Origin: Desulfamplus sp.
GTDB lineage: Bacteria; Desulfobacterota; Desulfobacteria; Desulfobacterales; Desulfobacteraceae
Reading direction: 5' to 3'
DNA: 10,613 nt
NCBI GenBank assembly: GCA_015231395.1
Contig: JADGBP010000044.1
Span: 1-10,613 of the forward strand
Within the stretch, counting starts at the first letter, position 1; every line of letters begins with the position of its first letter. The notes beneath the pieces are model-generated. The model was not told the origin of the DNA, searched no databases, and saw only the letters and a program-made list of their open reading frames with translations. A program made the position numbers and the translations under genes. Positions 8,101 through 10,613 of the stretch are shown in pieces.

Positions 8101-8567
8101 GTTCCGCCCATACTGGCTGAAAACAGAGCCTTTCCAATATCTCCCTCTCCACGAAGAATCTGTTCAGCTCCTTCTCTCAGCTCTTTGGTACCCAGTCCGA
8201 ACATTGCAGAAAAATAGGATTGTTCCATATTACCAAGAAAAGGAAACAGTGCATTGTCAGGTAATGAAATGTCATCATCGTCCAGCAATGTATTTTTAGT
8301 TCCTTTGCGTCTTTGAAATATGAGGCGTTCTCCTGCACGGTTGACTATCTCTCCCTTGATTCGCAATTTTTTATAGTCATGAAGGAAATTATCAGGTGTT
8401 TTTGTGGGTATGTCAAAGAGCAGATCACGAAAGGCACGCAACAGAGAGCTTTTACCAGCTTCGTTGGATCCATAAATTAAATGGAGATCCGTACCATGAG
8501 CTTTAAATTCCATATCCAGATTGGTAAAAGGCCCGAAAGCTGGAATCTGTAATCTGTCAAATCTCAT
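5061..8567 (-). CDS. yhaN: YhaN/SbcC-like Rad50-type ATPase (AAA family, SMC-like)
   Basis: This is the ATPase partner of the neighbouring Mre11-like nuclease, probably acting on DNA ends or unusual DNA structures. The N-terminal half-domain begins MRFDRLQIPAFGPF and has Walker A GSNEAGKS (33-40). Residues from about 190 to 1040 are charged, Glu/Lys/Gln-rich coiled coil. The C-terminal half-domain has the ABC signature MSDGSRDQLYLAL (from 1081), Walker B LILDD (1110-1114), D-loop FDDDR (1119-1123) and the switch His1145 in FTHH. I see no CxxC zinc hook in the coiled coil, unlike SbcC/Rad50 and in line with YhaN-type proteins. The 1168 residues are long but normal for the group. The start overlaps the yhaO stop (ATGA). 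The last ~10-15 residues lie across the joint with the truncated AlbA_2 gene, so the extreme C-terminus may not be original. Confidence 0.88.
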   Translation of the reverse strand: MRFDRLQIPAFGPFTNLDMEFKAHGTDLHLIYGSNEAGKSSLLRAFRDLLFDIPTKTPDNFLHDYKKLRIKGEIVNRAGERLIFQRRKGTKNTLLDDDDISLPDNALFPFLGNMEQSYFSAMFGLGTKELREGAEQILRGEGDIGKALFSASMGGTPVQMVLAALTEESDRLFKGNARVNVSIRPTANKYAELLRKAREAAVSPEAWEKIEKELTAVDNLKTSMEMDISKLTQDIEWLSRCEDALPAVGRLSEEMLKLESLPLMPDVSSDFVERVRAARKAASDARGEVHRLTTQISKLETQLADCHTSPVLISEAAIIDRMHQDLRVYGERKNSLTNLETELAGLVAYLQAGMQNLEITGSISELENLRLNSVVRLSCEETALNLQKTLDDCRKHKEKAEDIKREIESREMQLKDIPKTDLTDLRDTLSAAAAATDASKTLLASESEVMRLTLEAKDKYWELTSAFKDKHLQPTGLPDDFDSIGKLSVPTKAAILKTGKNMNDINRDIKAEELKIRDGKRRIETIQEELGRMGRRGELPSEEALRKAREHRNYGWKLVVAQWKNREDIQAEFVHGKPLEEAFVQAIARADDIADQLREQAEAVAQAEEKRLQISKSEKQNQESEEHIRDLENKLKELQTRWEEDWQPCGITPRSPDEMEEWREIWSEFKVFLRQLRSAEELLQQKKNQVQHAKNKLAAVLSDSAEKEFELLFEKAKKQVQQREESRGRRIELTKQLHSLKSQLLTLEQNSMRANDESKAASDKWKALCQSIGLPENISPGSGIAILRERAELLTKFDTWKKLSTESKKTTSAIQEYEKFVNIHCTALAINGDTTEAQVSRLWNELTKSREAQTCYNQLAGQIEEAKRDLTAIQESSNHAVQMLEELTCLAKLEKVEELEPLLANLELRDQIERQIDTFRSSLSGLARGQSVDDFLVSIRAEDIETLSFRKDNFQRQKQEKEAELEKIREKLSELNNQRQMLEASGDAAANYRQEAESCAARLKQDASRFVRLRLAAHFLQIQIERFRKENQGPLLEKSGRIFKSITQGAFSGLGAEFNADDLPVLVGLRPDDASVPIEGMSDGSRDQLYLALRLAALDRYLEQHEPMPLILDDLLITFDDDRTSAILPQLADLAQRTQIFLFTHHYHLVELCRQTLGKESFQHSFCP

Positions 8568-9883
8568 AAAGCCTGCCCTCCTTTTGTCCCAAGAGCATCA
8601 AGAATAATGGCTCTTACATCTTCTAAAATGGTAAATTTATTCTTCCCTGTCGTGCTTGATTTCTCTCCAGTCAAATCAGATTTATCTCCAGCCAAGCCTG
8701 ATTTCTCTTCGGTTAAATCAGATTCAATTTCATTCCGGATTTCATTAGGTAGCACTCCAAGCATATCTTTAATTTCTGAAGGAAGATTGTCAGATTCAAT
8801 TTTCGCCTGATCTAAAGTCTCCAGAACAATTCTGGTAAGAGTGTCTCTCTCTGCAAGCTGTGTCAAATCATATATCGGAGATGTTGCTATTTTGATTTGT
8901 TCAATCCAGACTGCATCTGCCCCTTGATTCTGGGCAATGCCAAGCAGTTCAGCACGCCAGTGGTAGGAATCACGATGAAGTTGTCCATGCAGATGCGTGG
9001 CTCCAGTAAAAACAATCCTGACAGCAAGCAGTCTGCCTTCAGCTTTACTTACAGCATTGATCATTGATTGATTGACCAGCCCAAGCATCTCAGATACGTC
9101 TGTAATACCAGTAAGGTTAATTTCAAGCATCTGCCATCTAACAACATCTAAATTATATTGCTGCACATTTTCCACATACAGAGAATCATTCACCGTAACT
9201 AAATAGCAACCACGCGGGCCAGTCTCCCTAATATCTCTTCCCTGACAATTCCCTGCAAACACAATCCAAGGGTCACGACTGATTATTTCCGGCTGGTGGA
9301 TATGTCCAAGTGCCCAGTAATTATAGCCTTTTTGACGCAGATCTGTTTCAGAACACGGAGCATAGGTGTCATGACCAGTTCGACCAATCAGGCTTGTGTG
9401 AAGAAGTCCAATATTGAATTTATCCTGCACTGCAGTCGGATAGTCAGAGACAAGATTCTCAGGCACAGCCCTGTTAGGAAATCCTCGACCGTGAATCACC
9501 ACAGGATATCTTAAAACTTCCACTGATTCCGTTGTCCGGGTCGAAAAAATATGAACATTATCCGGCAGGGTCAATTTTCTGGAAATCACCGATGCTGCAT
9601 CATGGTTTCCTGAAATCAGATAAACTGGAATCCCCTTGTCATGCAGTCGAACCATTTGCCCGCGAAAAAAAAGACCGGTGCTGTAATCCTTCCAGTCTCC
9701 ATCATACAGGTCGCCGGCAATCAACAAAAAATCAACTTTTTCATCAATTGCAAGTTGGATCAAATTCTCAAAAGCCCGTCGCGTTGCACCCCGGAGCAGG
9801 TCAACTGGTGCTCCATCATGCATATCAAGGCCTTTAAGTGGACTGTCAATATGAGCATCGGCAGCATGAATGAAACGTATCAT
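8564..9883 (-). CDS. yhaO: YhaO/SbcD-like Mre11-type DNA exonuclease (metallophosphoesterase)
   Basis: This is a predicted metal-dependent DNA nuclease, the Mre11-like half of a complex with the downstream YhaN. The calcineurin-like phosphoesterase motifs are all present: DAHIDS (9-14), GDLYDG (57-62), GNHD (92-95), LLHTS (160-164) and GHIHQP (193-198), which supply the two-metal site. The phosphoesterase domain spans about residues 1-240. The rest is a capping/partner-binding region with helices near 340-385 and 418-435. Between them, residues 388-415 are four 7-residue repeats (SDLTEEK, SGLAGDK, SDLTGEK, SSTTGKN), an unusual hydrophilic linker. ATG 9883 overlaps the amidotransferase stop by 4 bases and has a GGGAG ribosome site. 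The stop overlaps the yhaN start the same way. At 439 residues the length is normal. Confidence 0.9.
   Translation of the reverse strand: MIRFIHAADAHIDSPLKGLDMHDGAPVDLLRGATRRAFENLIQLAIDEKVDFLLIAGDLYDGDWKDYSTGLFFRGQMVRLHDKGIPVYLISGNHDAASVISRKLTLPDNVHIFSTRTTESVEVLRYPVVIHGRGFPNRAVPENLVSDYPTAVQDKFNIGLLHTSLIGRTGHDTYAPCSETDLRQKGYNYWALGHIHQPEIISRDPWIVFAGNCQGRDIRETGPRGCYLVTVNDSLYVENVQQYNLDVVRWQMLEINLTGITDVSEMLGLVNQSMINAVSKAEGRLLAVRIVFTGATHLHGQLHRDSYHWRAELLGIAQNQGADAVWIEQIKIATSPIYDLTQLAERDTLTRIVLETLDQAKIESDNLPSEIKDMLGVLPNEIRNEIESDLTEEKSGLAGDKSDLTGEKSSTTGKNKFTILEDVRAIILDALGTKGGQAL
8577..8583 (-). promoter_or_regulatory. Ribosome binding site of yhaN
   Basis: On the minus strand AAGGAGG lies 9 bases before ATG 8567, inside the end of yhaO. 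This near-perfect site supports the start and shows yhaN can recruit ribosomes itself as well as by ATGA coupling. Confidence 0.8.
8639..8722 (-). repeat. 21-bp tandem repeat inside yhaO (4 units, in frame)
   Basis: There are four consecutive 21-base units at 8702-8722, 8681-8701, 8660-8680 and 8639-8659, each encoding seven residues of the pattern S-x-L-(T/A)-x-(E/D)-K. The middle two units (8660-8701) share most bases and the last (8639-8659) is the most diverged. The repeat lies in a linker outside the nuclease motifs, and the frame is kept throughout. Confidence 0.8.
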
Positions 9884-10613
9884 GACAAATCTCCCGTTTT
9901 GGTCTTTTTAGCAGTAATTATATGTTCTTGCACAGCGAGTGTTTGTTCTTGTTCAGAAATGCTTAAAAGAAAATTTTTGATCAAAACAGCTCCATATTCT
10001 GTCATAAAACTCTCTGGATGAAACTGAACTCCATAAACAGGAAAACCTTCAAGTTCAATGCCCATAATGATCCCATCTAAATTCCATGCTGTAGGCACAA
10101 TACGAGGAATTGCAGATTCTGTTATGGTCAGAGAAGTTGCAGATTCTGTTACAGTCATAGAAGTTGCAGGTTCCATTATCATCAGGTCATTGGCGGGTTT
10201 GATAATCAATGAGTGATAACGGGCAGCAGCAAAAGGAGATGGCACGCCTCTAAAAATGCCCACTTCTCTGTGACAAATCTTGTCGGTTTTTCCATGAACC
10301 GGCACTGGTGCCCTTTCAGTCCTGCCGCCAAACACCTCGTTCATGCACTGCATGCCAAGACAAACCCCAAGAATCGGTATTTTATCATAAAAGTACGCAA
10401 TACACTCCTTTGAAATTCCGGCATGTGCAGGATCTTTTGGCCCAGGGCTAACAAGAAGATAATCAGGCTCAAGATCAGAAGCCTCCTGAATTGTTATTCT
10501 ATCAGCCCTTTTGACAATAATTTCAAGCTCTAAAGGAATGAACATCTGCACAAGATTGTATGTGAAAGAGTCATAATTATCAATCACCAGCAGTTTATGC
10601 TTATTTTTTTTAT
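9880..10613 (-). CDS. pabA: Glutamine amidotransferase, PabA/TrpG family (5' partial)
   Basis: This is the class I amidotransferase subunit that releases ammonia from glutamine for aminodeoxychorismate (folate) or anthranilate (tryptophan) synthase. A GTG at 10587 precedes IDNYDSFTYNLVQM, but the frame stays open upstream and reads KLLV, the normal family N-terminus. The true start therefore lies beyond the window edge. Counting from that GTG, the nucleophile is Cys76 in GVCLGMQ, with oxyanion glycine SPGP (47-50), and the triad is completed by His190 and Glu192 in QFHPES. HGKT (98-101) and RYHSL (123-127) are also family marks. Residues ~134-162 hold a repeat insertion and the last ~25 residues are an extra tail. 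The chorismate-binding partner is not in the window, so PabA and TrpG cannot be told apart. The stop overlaps yhaO by 4 bases. Confidence 0.9.
   Translation of the reverse strand, partial: KKNKHKLLVIDNYDSFTYNLVQMFIPLELEIIVKRADRITIQEASDLEPDYLLVSPGPKDPAHAGISKECIAYFYDKIPILGVCLGMQCMNEVFGGRTERAPVPVHGKTDKICHREVGIFRGVPSPFAAARYHSLIIKPANDLMIMEPATSMTVTESATSLTITESAIPRIVPTAWNLDGIIMGIELEGFPVYGVQFHPESFMTEYGAVLIKNFLLSISEQEQTLAVQEHIITAKKTKTGDLS
9891..9895 (-). promoter_or_regulatory. Ribosome binding site of yhaO
   Basis: On the minus strand GGGAG lies 7 bases before ATG 9883, within the last codons of the amidotransferase gene. It supports the chosen start and the coupled reading of the two genes. Confidence 0.7.
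10112..10192 (-). repeat. 27-bp tandem repeat inside the amidotransferase gene (3 units, in frame)
   Basis: Units are 10112-10138, 10139-10165 and a more diverged 10166-10192. The first two match at 24 of 27 bases. The encoded 9-residue units read MIMEPATS, MTVTESATS and LTITESAIP. They lie between the RYHSL segment and the strand leading to the catalytic His/Glu, where family members normally have only a short loop. Confidence 0.85.

Noticed and set aside
9641..10021. Plus-strand 126-codon ORF across the yhaO/amidotransferase junction
   Set aside because: Both genes on the other strand are strongly supported by catalytic motifs; this frame is a shadow with no recognisable domain.

Overview
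The window suggests a Gram-negative environmental bacterium of moderate GC, possibly a Desulfobacterota (deltaproteobacterial) relative. That guess rests only on general sequence character and the style of the intergenic repeats, so it is weak. No RNA gene, CRISPR array, transposase or integrase is visible.

Layout. Positions 1-207 hold the C-terminal end of an unrecognised protein. Positions 208-524 carry no intact gene but are dense in structure: a strong hairpin resembling the right half of an integron attC site, a pair of 39-bp direct repeats flanking a perfect palindrome, and what looks like the eroded N-terminus of a flavin reductase-like gene. Positions 525-5140 (+ strand) are a type I restriction-modification cluster of the EcoEI-like branch: hsdR, hsdM, and a Schlafen/AlbA_2-domain accessory gene. 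The accessory gene stops short of its expected length, and there is no hsdS specificity gene. Positions 5061-10613 (- strand) are an operon read toward the restriction cluster: a glutamine amidotransferase of the PabA/TrpG family (cut by the window edge), a YhaO/SbcD-type Mre11-like nuclease, and a YhaN/SbcC-type Rad50-like ATPase. Each junction in this operon is a 4-base ATGA overlap.

How the genes work together. HsdR (nuclease plus translocase) and HsdM (adenine methyltransferase) have their catalytic motifs intact, but without HsdS they have no target-recognition subunit. They should be inactive unless an HsdS is supplied from elsewhere. The AlbA_2 gene runs tail-to-tail into the end of yhaN, and the two reading frames overlap by 80 bases. 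The simplest reading is that a deletion or insertion joint lies near 5075-5100 and removed the rest of the accessory gene together with hsdS. The YhaO/YhaN pair would form a nuclease-ATPase complex acting on DNA ends or structures. Its coupling to a folate/tryptophan-pathway amidotransferase is unusual. Two genes in that operon, pabA/trpG and yhaO, each contain an in-frame tandem repeat (27-bp and 21-bp units) that lengthens a linker without breaking the frame.

I did not find a clearly new multi-gene system. The points most worth a second look are the S-less, truncated type I locus with its two scarred edges, the attC-like hairpin, and the repeat-bearing amidotransferase-nuclease-ATPase operon.
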